From the NCBI RefSeq assembly GCF_038069765.1, contig NZ_JBBPFS010000002.1, positions 186,001 to 250,000 of the forward strand: a stretch of DNA of 64,000 nt, given 5' to 3'. The notes beneath the pieces were generated by a model. That model was not told the origin of the DNA, made no database searches, and was given only the letters and a program-made list of their open reading frames with translations. Each line of letters starts with the position of its first letter. The stretch's first letter is position 1. The stretch comes from Arthrobacter_B sp038069765 (GTDB lineage Bacteria; Actinomycetota; Actinomycetes; Actinomycetales; Micrococcaceae). The translations under genes were made by a program, and so were the position numbers. Shown piece by piece: positions 17,401-25,568 of the stretch.

Positions 17401-18803
17401 TTTCCGTGGCAGGGCAGCAGGTGGTGCGGACGCTGCTGCAGGGCCTGCATACCGGAACGGGGCTGCGGCAGCTGGGAAAGACCGCACTCTGGGGGAGCGC
17501 CGGGGTGCTGACGCTGCTGCCCCTGGCGTACGCCGCTGCCGCGGAGGGCGATGCGCGGCGCTCCGTGGTCGTGATTTCCCTGTCCCTGCTGCTGGGCATG
17601 TCCGTGACGGTTAGCGTGGCGGATTGGAACGCCGGGATCCTGTACCCCGCCGTATATGCCCTCGGCATGCTGCCGCTGGCCCTGACACGCGTGTTCGGGT
17701 TTGGCGCCTCCGGGACTCTTGGCAACAGGTCTGAAGAGCCGGCGCCCATGAACCTTGCCGCTGCCGGTGTTCTCTTACTGGTTTTTGGGGCGGCGGCCCT
17801 GGCTGCGGAAAGCCGCAGCGCCATCCGAACCGCTGTCCGCAATCCGCTGCTCGCCGGCGGGGCGCTGTACTGCCTCCTGGCCCTGATCCTGGCCGAGCTG
17901 GACGGGAACAGGCTGCTCACGGGGATAAGCGTGCTGCTGGCTGCCGCGGGCGTCCTTACCGTTTCCTTCACCCGGCGGCTTCCGTGGCTGACCGCAGCGG
18001 CGGTGGCTCTGGTGCCGGTTGCAGCCTTCATCATCCAGTCCTGGCTCGTGCGGGATGTCCTGAGCGCTGCGCCGCACGACGCAGCCGCCCGGCTGGGGAC
18101 CGGATTCGCGGCTGCCCTGCTTCTCTATGCAGCCGGCTATGTCCTGTCGGTCCTGCCGCAGACCGCAGACACGATGCTCCGCCGGGGCATCCTCAGTTCG
18201 GGAGCCGCCGTCATTGCTGCCGGAGCCGGCATCTCAGCGATGCCGTACGACCATATTTCGGCCGTGTACGGATCCGTGATCCTCGTCGCTGCCCTGGCAG
18301 CCGCGGTCCGGGAGTTTCCCCGGGCGCGGCGGGAAGCTGCCGGCGAAGCCGCAGCGCTGGTGGCTGCGCTCTCGGTGCAGCGGGTCATCTGGTACGCCGT
18401 CGACGGCGCCGGCTGGTTCTGGTTCGTGCAGTACTGGGTGGTGGTCCTGGCCGCCCTTGCCGCCTACGAGTACCGCCGGGGCCGCGCGCAGCGGGGCACC
18501 GCTGTCCTGGCGGTCTCGGCAGGGCTGCTCTCCTGCACGGGGATCAGCAGTATTCTCAGTGCAGATACCACCGAGCAGGTGTGGGCGCTTCTGGCCCATG
18601 CCGGGCTTTTGGGATTCGGCGTCCTGACCAACAGGCGTCTGTTCACCGTGTGGGGCGCAGCAGGCGTGGCGCTGGCCGTGCTCTGGTACCTGCGCGGCTA
18701 TACGTTCCTGCTCCTGGCGCTGCTCGCGGCGGCGTTGATCGCGCTGGCGGTCTGGCGCCTCACCCGCGTACGGGCTGAGGCCGCCGACCAGAACGGAAGC
18801 TAG
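14430..18803 (+). CDS. giant polytopic membrane protein of unknown function, internally duplicated
   Basis: 1457 residues. One N-terminal transmembrane helix (about 3-27) is followed by a soluble Ala/Pro-rich linker to about 170. The linker has a 6-residue repeat (AAFSPP) and ends in a charged helix, ELARRAAEEETRKRRRD. Then come many hydrophobic helices, probably more than 30, to the C-terminus. Residues 687-790 and 912-1015 are about 64% identical by eye; the repeat period is ~225 residues and the wider duplication spans about 570-1066. The layout recalls DUF2339 and the actinobacterial SCO7613 C-terminal family, but I cannot assign either. A TAGGAT -10-like box lies at 14382-14387. It stands alone between tuf and the S10 operon. 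No catalytic motif is seen. Confidence 0.85.
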   Translation: MGTLILVVVLILAGSGFGVGWFCSSIAASRRSAAAQPEAAADAVSRAYDDGFRAGYSSAAASARSGERVNVPAAFSPPAAFSPPAAFSPPSAFGPSSAFGLPPQAPAVPPPSTPALSGPAVPDRAFKESAGQGAPDLQPAGPAPVQPPSAEELARRAAEEETRKRRRDLRNINITLYAACLLLVAAASLFIGLAIPEGARFAGVTLVAGLFYAGGLVVHARSRRLRPAAVAFTGTGLALIPVVGLALHNLVLRDAPTAWLVTSVVGTAVYAYAAARLDSRVVAYLSMTFLLSTALASGASMRSGIMWYFLFTVLLATAVSLAAMRRPAWLRNIYLDAFIQSHRFLVPAAAGVGLLTAVELGGWQFSLLFLAFSGYYAVLFLQARGRERLYSSYGFRAAATVGLTVLAYMVTDDSAAAVLASSVLLLVQAAGLLVLRSRYSALGGTPFFISDYVIVIVLQILAGLAAAQSAAGILLGGSTSQLLFTATAAAVLLTCMAGASKIEAIPNAVPAGAAMLGLLARLNGETGTLWPAVILGAILAGYYGIGAARSSGPAKENFLLWVRGTAVVLAPVVSLAVLETAGAGARETWTWSLFTAAAAVLLNQLISVYVLARRSAAGTDASARREGAVVAVAAVLAAMLTPGLRFTEQPGMTVTLVVLFSALSVNVVTSLVLRRVFEERPWLEWVGPAGFAAAAAAGAGLLDLRGYEVLTAAALVYCGLMAVRLARADRRGGYLLAGQVLLTVLTALAAADLDFTVHEMFIAVALCVAVQQLLRILLQDRFAGAGMGQLVPAAQWGSAGVLVLLPLAYEVLAAGQLPWMQPLLLVIAAGSTLFIQLSVTARRAAGKPVPSPDGSLAAAAALAAVLTVWLRLSEAPATVFTVGVLFAALGTNVLTTLALRRTSEGSWLQWAAPAGFAAAGVIGAGVLGVRGYEVLAAAALGYCAFMVVRGARAGMRGSYLLAGQVLLTALAALVAADLDLTIHGTCIAVAVSVAGQQVVRTLLQGLHTGTGLRQLGKTALWGSAGVLTLLPLAYAAAAEGDARRSVVVISLSLLLGMSVTVSVADWNAGILYPAVYALGMLPLALTRVFGFGASGTLGNRSEEPAPMNLAAAGVLLLVFGAAALAAESRSAIRTAVRNPLLAGGALYCLLALILAELDGNRLLTGISVLLAAAGVLTVSFTRRLPWLTAAAVALVPVAAFIIQSWLVRDVLSAAPHDAAARLGTGFAAALLLYAAGYVLSVLPQTADTMLRRGILSSGAAVIAAGAGISAMPYDHISAVYGSVILVAALAAAVREFPRARREAAGEAAALVAALSVQRVIWYAVDGAGWFWFVQYWVVVLAALAAYEYRRGRAQRGTAVLAVSAGLLSCTGISSILSADTTEQVWALLAHAGLLGFGVLTNRRLFTVWGAAGVALAVLWYLRGYTFLLLALLAAALIALAVWRLTRVRAEAADQNGS
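14646..14699 (+). repeat. three tandem 18-nt repeats in the membrane-protein linker
   Basis: GCCGCCTTCAGCCCGCCC occurs three times in a row (the last with one change), encoding AAFSPP units. Two diverged units, SAFGPS and SAFGLP, follow. The near-identical DNA suggests recent slippage in a flexible linker. Confidence 0.85.
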
Positions 18804-18835
18804 GGGGCGGCGGCGGGCTGGCCTATCATCGACAA

Positions 18836-18967
18836 ATGGAGTTAGTGATTATTCTCGGCGTCGCGGCGGCCGTGGCCGGCGGCGTCGCGTGGGGCAGGCG
18901 CAGTTTCCGGCGCGAGATCGACCGTGCCAAACGGATCCGGCGGGCTAACCGGGACGGCCGGTCCTAG
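18836..18967 (+). CDS. putative 43-residue membrane microprotein
   Basis: An open frame of 43 codons with a hydrophobic N-terminal helix (VIILGVAAAVAGGVAWG) and a strongly basic tail (RRSFRREIDRAKRIRRANR). This is the pattern of a small single-pass protein with its tail in the cytoplasm. There is no ribosome site, but TATCAT (18824-18829) lies 6 nt before the ATG, which fits a leaderless transcript. Function unknown; it could be a chance frame. Confidence 0.45.
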   Translation: MELVIILGVAAAVAGGVAWGRRSFRREIDRAKRIRRANRDGRS

Positions 18968-19470
18968 CAGCCGGCTGCATGCCGCCGATGCCGGTTTTCC
19001 CGGGGTTGGCCACTGCGCTAGACTGGGAGACGTTGACTTGCCGGTGAACGGTGCTTTGCGAGAAGCGGCCGAAGAAGAAGCAGTCGGAGAAGAAACAGCC
19101 GGATTGGCGCAATAGCCGCAATTCTGGCAGACTAGAGAAGTTGTTCAAGCGCTTTAGTGCCCGCATGTGCTCGTTCGGTCGGTTTCGGCCGGCAGCCAGT
19201 GCATGGTGAGATGTCGTCCCGGTCAGGATAATGCCTGACGCAGGGTCGGATCCTTCAGGGTAAAAGCCCATATATAACCCGCCCCCAATCTTGCCCGGGT
19301 ATCGCAGACAAAGAATCCGCGACACGCCCGAGCGCGGGGGTCGGAGCCTCGACAGGGTGAGGAACCCGGATTTATCCGGATTCAGTCTGTTGGAGGAGTG
19401 CCAGGCCGTAAAGGCAGCTAGGTACAAAAACTGTACAGAGAGCAATACTCGAAGAAAGAGGCACGACGCC
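18968..19470 (+). promoter_or_regulatory. S10 operon promoters and long leader
   Basis: No gene is supported in these ~500 nt. Candidate promoters are TAGACT at 19019-19024 and TTGGCG (19104-19109), 18 nt, CAGACT (19128-19133). The second would give a leader of about 330 nt. Small hairpins include GTCAGG/CCTGAC (19222-19239) and GTACA/TGTAC (19422-19436). A long leader suits L4-type autoregulation known in E. coli, but no conserved structure is recognised here. Confidence 0.45.
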
Positions 19471-19779
19471 ATGGCGGGACAAAAAATCCGCATCCGGCTG
19501 AAGTCGTATGACCACGAGGTCATCGACGTATCAGCACGGAAGATCGTTGAGACGGTCACGCGTGCAGGCGCAACGGTAGTAGGCCCCGTGCCGCTGCCCA
19601 CGGAAAAGAACGTGTACTGCGTTATCCGTTCGCCGCACAAGTACAAGGACAGCCGCGAGCACTTTGAAATGCGCACGCACAAGCGTCTGATCGACATCAT
19701 TGACCCCACGCCTAAGGCCGTTGACTCGCTGATGCGTCTCGACCTGCCTGCAGACGTGAACATCGAAATCAAGCTGTAG
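19471..19779 (+). CDS. rpsJ: 30S ribosomal protein S10 (uS10)
   Basis: 102 residues starting [16 protein letters not shown]; the [20 protein letters not shown] segment is diagnostic. S10 also acts as NusE in antitermination. ATG 19471 is preferred over upstream starts in a longer open frame because it matches the family and follows GAAGAAAGAGG. First gene of the S10 operon. Confidence 0.97.
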
Positions 19780-19796
19780 GGGGGGAGCGGATACTT

Positions 19797-20453
19797 ATGT
19801 CTACTTCACTTACACGCCAGGTCAAGGGCCTTCTGGGCACCAAGCTGGGCATGACCCAGGTCTGGGACGAGAACAACAAGCTCATCCCCGTCACCGTCGT
19901 TCAGGCTGACTCAAACGTTGTTACGCAGCTGCGCAACGCGGAGAAGGACGGCTACACCGCCGTTCAGATCGGCTACGGCCAGATCGACCCGCGCAAGGTG
20001 ACCAAGCCGCTGGCCGGCCACTTTGAAAAGGCAGGCGTCACGCCTCGCCGCCACGTTGTTGAACTGCGCACCGCAGATGCCGACACTTACGAGCTGGGCC
20101 AGGAACTCTCCGTTGAGATTTTCGAAGCCGGCCAGAAGGTCGACATCACCGGAACCTCCAAGGGCAAGGGCTTTGCCGGTGTCATGAAGCGTCACGGCTT
20201 CCACGGCGTCGGTGCCTCCCACGGTGCACACAAGAACCACCGTAAGCCCGGTTCCATCGGTGGCGCATCCACCCCGGGCCGCGTCTTCAAGGGCGTTCGG
20301 ATGGCTGGCCGCATGGGCGCCGTCCGCCACACCACGATGAACCTCACGGTTCACGGTGTGGACGCCGAGAAGTCGCTGCTGCTGATCAAGGGTGCCGTCC
20401 CCGGCGCCCGCGGCCAGGTCGTCCTCGTACGCACCGCCGTGAAGGGAGCTTAG
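19797..20453 (+). CDS. rplC: 50S ribosomal protein L3 (uL3)
   Basis: 218 residues with the L3 hallmarks GLLGTKLGMTQ at the N-terminus and FAGVMKRHGFHG...GSIGGASTPGRVFKG in the middle, the loop that reaches the peptidyl-transferase centre. A strong GGGGGGAGCGG ribosome site precedes ATG 19797. Confidence 0.97.
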   Translation: MSTSLTRQVKGLLGTKLGMTQVWDENNKLIPVTVVQADSNVVTQLRNAEKDGYTAVQIGYGQIDPRKVTKPLAGHFEKAGVTPRRHVVELRTADADTYELGQELSVEIFEAGQKVDITGTSKGKGFAGVMKRHGFHGVGASHGAHKNHRKPGSIGGASTPGRVFKGVRMAGRMGAVRHTTMNLTVHGVDAEKSLLLIKGAVPGARGQVVLVRTAVKGA

Positions 20454-20457
20454 TCTC

Positions 20458-21072
20458 ATGGCTAACGAAACCACTGTTGAATTCCCCGCAGCGCTCTTCG
20501 ACGTTCAGACGAACGTTCCGCTTCTGCACCAGGTAGTAGTTGCTCAGCTTGCAGCTGCCCGCCAGGGTACGCACAAGACGAAGACCCGCGCAGAGGTCTC
20601 CGGTGCAGGCCGCAAGCCGTTCAAGCAGAAGGGTACCGGCCGCGCCCGTCAGGGTTCCATCCGTGCTCCTCACATGACCGGTGGTGGCGTCGTCCACGGA
20701 CCGACACCCCGCGACTACAGCCAGCGCACTCCCAAGAAGATGATTGCCGCCGCACTGCGCGGAGCACTCTCCGACCGGGCACGCAACGGCCGCATCCACG
20801 TGCTGGAAACCCTGGTAGCCGGCGAAACGCCGTCGACCAAGGCCGCACGCGACACGCTGCGTTCACTTTCCGACCGCAAGAACATGCTCGTTGTCATCGA
20901 GCGCGCCAATGATGTTGCCGCACTTTCCGTGCGCAACCTCACTGATGTTCACGTGATCTATGTAGATCAGCTGAACACCTACGACGTGCTTGTTGCCGAT
21001 GACGTGGTCTTCACCAAGGCTGCCTACGACGAGTTCGTCGGCAAGAACACTGTCAAGGAGGACGCCAAGTGA
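20458..21072 (+). CDS. rplD: 50S ribosomal protein L4 (uL4)
   Basis: 204 residues. The extended loop KTRAEVSGAGRKPFKQKGTGRARQGS, which lines the exit tunnel, is conserved. In other bacteria L4 represses its own operon. It starts 4 nt after rplC and overlaps rplW by GTGA. Confidence 0.97.
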   Translation: MANETTVEFPAALFDVQTNVPLLHQVVVAQLAAARQGTHKTKTRAEVSGAGRKPFKQKGTGRARQGSIRAPHMTGGGVVHGPTPRDYSQRTPKKMIAAALRGALSDRARNGRIHVLETLVAGETPSTKAARDTLRSLSDRKNMLVVIERANDVAALSVRNLTDVHVIYVDQLNTYDVLVADDVVFTKAAYDEFVGKNTVKEDAK

Positions 21073-21374
21073 GCGCGACCACCGCAAAGGACCCTCGCGA
21101 CGTGGTGCTGGCACCCGTCGTCTCGGAAAAGAGCTACGGCCTGATCGACGAAGGTAAGTACACCTTCCTGGTCGACCCCCGCTCCAACAAGACCGAGATC
21201 AAGCTGGCCGTGGAGAAAATCTTCTCCGTCAAGGTCGACTCGATCAACACCATCAACCGTGCCGGTAAGCGCAAGCGGACCAAGTTCGGATGGGGACAGC
21301 GCAAGAACACCAAGCGCGCCATTGTCACCCTGAAGGACGGCACAATCGACATCTTCGGCGGTCCGCTCAGCTAG
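21069..21374 (+). CDS. rplW: 50S ribosomal protein L23 (uL23)
   Basis: 101 residues with VLAPVVSEKSYGL at the N-terminus and KRTKFGWGQRKNTKRAIVTL. It sits at the tunnel exit and docks trigger factor and SRP. GTG start overlaps the rplD stop. Confidence 0.96.
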   Translation: MSATTAKDPRDVVLAPVVSEKSYGLIDEGKYTFLVDPRSNKTEIKLAVEKIFSVKVDSINTINRAGKRKRTKFGWGQRKNTKRAIVTLKDGTIDIFGGPLS

Positions 21375-21405
21375 GGCGGAGACCACTTTAACGAGGAAAT
21401 AAATA

Positions 21406-22245
21406 ATGGGAATCCGTAAATACAAGCCGACTACACCGGGCCGTCGCGGCTCGAGCGTAGCCGACTTCACCGAAATCACGCGGTCGACGCCGGAAAAGTC
21501 GTTGGTACGCCCGCTGCCCAAAAAGGGTGGACGTAACAACACCGGTAAGATCACGACCAGGCACAAGGGTGGTGGGCACAAGCGTCAGTACCGTCTGATC
21601 GACTTCCGCCGCCACGACAAGGACGGCGTCGACGCTCGCGTTGCCGAGATCGAATACGATCCGAACCGTACCGCCCGCATTGCGCTGCTGCACTACGTTG
21701 ATGGCACCAAGCGTTACATCATCGCCCCGAACAAGCTCAAGCAGGGCGACCACGTAGAGGCCGGAGCCGGCGCTGACATCAAGCCCGGCAACAACCTGCC
21801 CCTGCGCAACATCCCCGTGGGTACCACCATCCACGCAGTTGAGCTGCGTCCGGGCGGCGGTGCCAAGATGGCCCGCTCCGCCGGTGCATCTGTTCAGCTT
21901 GTTGCCAAGGAAGGCCGCTTCGCCCAGCTGCGTCTGCCTTCCGGCGAAATCCGCAACGTCGACGCACGCTGCCGCGCCACCATCGGCGAGGTCGGCAACG
22001 CCGAGCAGTCGAACATCAACTGGGGTAAGGCCGGCCGTATGCGCTGGAAGGGCGTACGCCCGACCGTCCGCGGTGTCGCCATGAACCCGGTCGACCACCC
22101 GCACGGTGGTGGTGAAGGTAAGACCTCCGGTGGACGCCACCCGGTCAACCCGAACGGTAAGCGCGAAGGCCGCACACGCCGCCCCAATAAAGAGAGCGAC
22201 AACCTCATTGTGCGTCGCCGTCGTTCCGGCAAGAACAAGCGATAG
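21406..22245 (+). CDS. rplB: 50S ribosomal protein L2 (uL2)
   Basis: 279 residues. The universally conserved C-terminal segment MNPVDHPHGGGEGKT, with the histidine implicated in peptidyl-transferase function, is intact, as is GRNNTGKITTRHKGGGHKR. ATG with GAGGAAAT upstream. Confidence 0.98.
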   Translation: MGIRKYKPTTPGRRGSSVADFTEITRSTPEKSLVRPLPKKGGRNNTGKITTRHKGGGHKRQYRLIDFRRHDKDGVDARVAEIEYDPNRTARIALLHYVDGTKRYIIAPNKLKQGDHVEAGAGADIKPGNNLPLRNIPVGTTIHAVELRPGGGAKMARSAGASVQLVAKEGRFAQLRLPSGEIRNVDARCRATIGEVGNAEQSNINWGKAGRMRWKGVRPTVRGVAMNPVDHPHGGGEGKTSGGRHPVNPNGKREGRTRRPNKESDNLIVRRRRSGKNKR

Positions 22246-22257
22246 GAGCCTGGAAAC

Positions 22258-22539
22258 ATGCCACGCAGCCTGAAGAAAGGCCCCTTCGTCGACCAGCACC
22301 TGTTCCTTAAGGTAGCGGCCGAAAACGAAAAGGGCACCAAGAACGTCATCAAGACGTGGTCCCGTCGTTCGATGATCATCCCCGACATGCTCGGGCACAC
22401 GATCGCCGTACACGATGGACGTAAGCACATTCCGGTGTTTGTCACGGAGTCGATGGTCGGGCACAAGCTCGGCGAATTCGCCCTGACGCGGACATTCCGC
22501 GGCCATGTGAAGGACGACCGCAAGGGCAAGCGCCGCTAG
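22258..22539 (+). CDS. rpsS: 30S ribosomal protein S19 (uS19)
   Basis: 93 residues: MPRSLKKGPFVDQHL at the N-terminus and the GHKLGEFALTRTF motif, typical of the head protein that contacts the A-site tRNA region. Preceded by TAGGAG. Confidence 0.97.
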   Translation: MPRSLKKGPFVDQHLFLKVAAENEKGTKNVIKTWSRRSMIIPDMLGHTIAVHDGRKHIPVFVTESMVGHKLGEFALTRTFRGHVKDDRKGKRR

Positions 22540-22577
22540 GCGCTGCTCTTTCGGCAGAAGACGAGAGAAGGAAAGCA

Positions 22578-22943
22578 ATGGAAGCCAAGGCAATTGCGCG
22601 TCATATCCGCGTAACGCCTATGAAGGCCCGGCGCGTCGTCAACCTTGTTCGTGGCAAGCAAGCGAATGAGGCAATGGCAATTCTGAAGTTTGCCCCCCAG
22701 GCAGCATCGGAGCCGGTACTTAAGGTAGTTCAGTCGGCCCTGGCCAACGCACGTGTCCTCGCGGACCGTGACGGCCTGGCCTTCGACGAGGGTGACCTCT
22801 TCATCAGCGAAGCATTCGTTGACGAAGGGCCCACCATGAAGCGGTTCCAGCCCCGTGCACAGGGCCGCGCGTACCGCATCAACAAGCGGACCAGCCACGT
22901 CACTGTGGTTGTCGCAACCCCCAAAATCGAGGAGGAACGCTAA
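22578..22943 (+). CDS. rplV: 50S ribosomal protein L22 (uL22)
   Basis: 121 residues. VTPMKARRVVNLVRGK at the N-terminus and the beta-hairpin EGPTMKRFQPRAQGRA, which lines the exit tunnel, match the family. No macrolide-resistance-type change is obvious in the loop. rpsC starts at the very next base after its stop. Confidence 0.97.
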   Translation: MEAKAIARHIRVTPMKARRVVNLVRGKQANEAMAILKFAPQAASEPVLKVVQSALANARVLADRDGLAFDEGDLFISEAFVDEGPTMKRFQPRAQGRAYRINKRTSHVTVVVATPKIEEER

Positions 22944-23786
22944 GTGGGACAGAAGGTTAACCCGCACGGGTTCCGACTCGGCATCACCACTGACCATGTG
23001 TCGCACTGGTTTGCTGACAGCAACAAGCCGGGCCAGCGCTACAAGGACTTCGTCCGCGAGGACATCAAGATCCGTCAGCTGATGTCCACCGGTATGGACC
23101 GCGCCGGCATCGCCAAGGTTGAGATCGAGCGCACCCGCGACCGTGTCCGCGTGGATATCCACACGGCACGTCCGGGTATCGTTATCGGCCGCCGCGGCGC
23201 CGAGGCAGACCGCATCCGCGGCGAGCTGGAGAAGCTCACGGGCAAGCAGGTTCAGCTGAACATCCTCGAGGTCAAGAACCCCGAGATGGAAGCCCAGCTT
23301 GTTGCCCAGGGCGTTGCTGAGCAGCTCTCTTCCCGCGTGGCTTTCCGCCGTGCAATGAAGAAGGCCATCCAGTCCGCACAGCGTGCCGGCGCCAAGGGTA
23401 TCCGTATCCAGTGCTCCGGCCGTCTGGGCGGCGCTGAAATGAGCCGTTCGGAGTTCTACCGCGAAGGCCGTGTGCCCCTGCACACCCTCCGCGCGCAGAT
23501 CGACTACGGCTTCTTCGAAGCCAAGACCACCTTCGGCCGCATCGGCGTGAAGGTTTGGATCTACAAGGGCGACGTCACCGCTAAGGAACTGGCTGCACAG
23601 CAGGCTGCTGCACCGTCCCGCGGACGCTCCAGCGACCGTCCGGGCCGCGGCCCGGCCGACCGCGGAGACCGTGGCGGCGACCGCCGTCGTCGTCCCGAGC
23701 GCGGCGACAAAGCCGCCGCGCCTGCTGCTGCAGAGGCCCCGGCCGCTGAGGCAGCTGCCCCCGCAGCAGAAGGAGGACAGGCTTAA
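22944..23786 (+). CDS. rpsC: 30S ribosomal protein S3 (uS3) with charged tail
   Basis: 280 residues with the KH domain (GIVIGRRGAEADRIRGEL) and MGQKVNPHGFRLG start. Beyond about residue 215 the protein has a low-complexity tail, first Arg/Asp/Gly-rich (RGDRGGDRRRRPERG), then Ala/Glu-rich. The tail is longer than in E. coli S3 (233 residues) and typical of actinobacteria. GTG start directly abuts rplV. Confidence 0.97.
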   Translation: MGQKVNPHGFRLGITTDHVSHWFADSNKPGQRYKDFVREDIKIRQLMSTGMDRAGIAKVEIERTRDRVRVDIHTARPGIVIGRRGAEADRIRGELEKLTGKQVQLNILEVKNPEMEAQLVAQGVAEQLSSRVAFRRAMKKAIQSAQRAGAKGIRIQCSGRLGGAEMSRSEFYREGRVPLHTLRAQIDYGFFEAKTTFGRIGVKVWIYKGDVTAKELAAQQAAAPSRGRSSDRPGRGPADRGDRGGDRRRRPERGDKAAAPAAAEAPAAEAAAPAAEGGQA

Positions 23787-24203
23787 ATGCTTATCCCACG
23801 TCGAGTCAAGTTCCGTAAGCAGCACCACCCGGGTCGTTCCGGCGCTGCAACCGGCGGCACTGCAGTCAGCTTCGGCGAGTGGGGCATCCAGGCTTTGACG
23901 CCTGCGTATGTCACCAACCGCCAGATCGAAGCTGCTCGTATTGCCATGACGCGCCACATCAAGCGCGGCGGAAAGGTCTGGATCAACATTTACCCGGACC
24001 GTCCGCTGACGAAGAAGCCGGCCGAAACCCGCATGGGTTCCGGTAAGGGTTCTCCGGAGTGGTGGGTTGCAAACGTCAAGCCGGGCCGTGTTCTCTTTGA
24101 GATCTCCGGTGTTAATGAAGAGGTAGCTCGTGAGGCCCTGCGCCTGGCGATCCATAAGCTGCCGTTGAAGGCACGCATTGTGCGTCGCGAGGGTGGTGAA
24201 TAG
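23787..24203 (+). CDS. rplP: 50S ribosomal protein L16 (uL16)
   Basis: 138 residues: MLIPRRVKFRKQHHPGRSG, GKVWINIYPD and GKGSPEWWVANVKPG are the family motifs. It helps form the A-site side of the 50S. AGGAGG lies inside the end of rpsC; the genes abut. Confidence 0.97.
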   Translation: MLIPRRVKFRKQHHPGRSGAATGGTAVSFGEWGIQALTPAYVTNRQIEAARIAMTRHIKRGGKVWINIYPDRPLTKKPAETRMGSGKGSPEWWVANVKPGRVLFEISGVNEEVAREALRLAIHKLPLKARIVRREGGE

Positions 24204-24205
24204 AA

Positions 24206-24538
24206 ATGGCAATTGGTTCAAAGGAACTGGCACCGAAGCAGCTGGACGGCTTCGATAAGGACCGTCTCGTCGAGGAACTTCGCAAGGCCAAGGAAGAGCT
24301 GTTCAACCTCCGCTTCCAGTCCGCAACCGGTCAGCTGGAAAGCCACGGCCGTCTGCGCGTAGTGAAGCGCGACATCGCACGCATCTACACCGTGCTGCGT
24401 GAGCGCGAACTGGGGATTCGTCCCGAGGTCGTTGCTCCCGTCGAGGAAGCAGCTCCCGAAAAGGCAGCAAAGAAGTCCAAGAAGAAGGCTACCGAGTCTG
24501 AAGCTCCGGCCGAGGTCGCTGAGGATGATGCCAAATGA
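24206..24538 (+). CDS. rpmC: 50S ribosomal protein L29 (uL29) with C-terminal extension
   Basis: 110 residues against about 65-80 for most L29 proteins. The coiled-coil core (LVEELRKAKEELFNLRFQ...LRVVKRDIARIYTVLRERE) ends near residue 73. A Lys/Ala/Glu tail with KKSKKKAT follows. Overlaps rpsQ by ATGA. Confidence 0.95.
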   Translation: MAIGSKELAPKQLDGFDKDRLVEELRKAKEELFNLRFQSATGQLESHGRLRVVKRDIARIYTVLRERELGIRPEVVAPVEEAAPEKAAKKSKKKATESEAPAEVAEDDAK

Positions 24539-24840
24539 GTGAAAACAAGAATGAGGCAGCAGTGACAACTGACGCAAACGGAGCCGATGCCCGCGGGTAC
24601 CGGAAGACCGCACGCGGCTACGTGGTCTCTGACAAGATGGATAAGACCGTCGTTGTTCAGGTTGAAGACCGCGTCAAGCACGCCCTGTACGGAAAGGTGC
24701 TTCGCCGCACCTCGAAGCTCAAGGCCCACGACGAGCAGAATGCTGCCGGCGTTGGAGACCTCGTGCTGATCGCCGAAACCCGGCCGCTCTCCGCTACCAA
24801 GCGGTGGCGCCTGGTCGAGATCCTCGAGAAGGCCAAGTAA
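24535..24840 (+). CDS. rpsQ: 30S ribosomal protein S17 (uS17)
   Basis: 101 residues with an N-terminal extension of ~25 residues before the OB-fold core GYVVSDKMDKTVVVQVEDRVKHALYGKVLRRTSK. Ends the S10 operon; a 356-nt gap follows. Confidence 0.96.
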   Translation: MSENKNEAAVTTDANGADARGYRKTARGYVVSDKMDKTVVVQVEDRVKHALYGKVLRRTSKLKAHDEQNAAGVGDLVLIAETRPLSATKRWRLVEILEKAK

Positions 24841-25196
24841 CTAAAGCAGTACATCCGGCCGGCCGCCGGTGAGCCTCTCCCCGCAGGGGAAAGGCCCGCC
24901 GGCACCGCCCACCGGCGACTGGGCCCCGGCCGCGTTATCATCCGATTTCGCATCCGGGGCCCTTTCGCGATAAACTTGAAATCTTGTCTGTGCGGTGCGG
25001 AAGTGTGTCCAGTTTTGGACACCGCGTCCTCACCGCCGTATGAGACAAAAGCCCGATAATCTTGTTCGGCACTTTGCCGCGGTCCGCCGCGGCTCAGCCC
25101 CTGCGGGGGAGTGCTGAGTACCAGTATTACGGGGTCCACCCATATCCGTTCCGCAAGGCTCAATATTGAGAACCGGCGCGACGACAGGAGTTATAA
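24841..25196 (+). promoter_or_regulatory. rpsQ-rplN gap with hairpin and spc promoter candidate
   Basis: No gene is seen. A GC-rich hairpin with arms from 24865 and to 24903 (12 bp, one mismatch, one G-U) lies 25 nt after rpsQ and could end S10-operon transcription, though no U-tract follows. TAAACT at 24971-24976 is a possible -10 box, giving a ~215-nt leader. GACAGGAG at 25183-25190 serves rplN. The spc genes can thus be transcribed separately. Confidence 0.45.
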
Positions 25197-25565
25197 GTGA
25201 TTCAGCAGGAGTCGCGGCTTAAGGTCGCCGACAACACTGGTGCCAAGGAAATCTTGACCATCCGTGTTCTCGGTGGATCCGGACGTCGCTACGCAGGCAT
25301 TGGCGACACCATCGTTGCCACCGTCAAGGATGCAATCCCCGGCGGCAACGTCAAGAAGGGCGATGTGGTCAAGGCCGTCATCGTTCGCACCAAGAAGGAA
25401 CGCCGTCGCCAGGACGGTTCCTACATCAAGTTCGATGAGAACGCTGCAGTGATCTTGAAGAATGACGGAGACCCCCGCGGTACCCGCATCTTCGGCCCGG
25501 TCGGCCGCGAGCTTCGCGACAAGAAGTTCATGAAGATCATTTCGCTGGCTCCGGAGGTGCTGTAG
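25197..25565 (+). CDS. rplN: 50S ribosomal protein L14 (uL14)
   Basis: 122 residues starting MIQQESRLKVADNTGAKE, with GRELRDKKFMKIISLAPEVL at the C-terminus. GTG start, first gene of the spc group. Confidence 0.97.
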   Translation: MIQQESRLKVADNTGAKEILTIRVLGGSGRRYAGIGDTIVATVKDAIPGGNVKKGDVVKAVIVRTKKERRRQDGSYIKFDENAAVILKNDGDPRGTRIFGPVGRELRDKKFMKIISLAPEVL

Positions 25566-25568
25566 TCC

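Noticed and set aside
18924..19115. 63-codon open frame overlapping the microprotein and the S10 promoter region
   Set aside because: No ribosome site, overlaps promoter elements, Ala/Gly/Glu composition of a chance frame.
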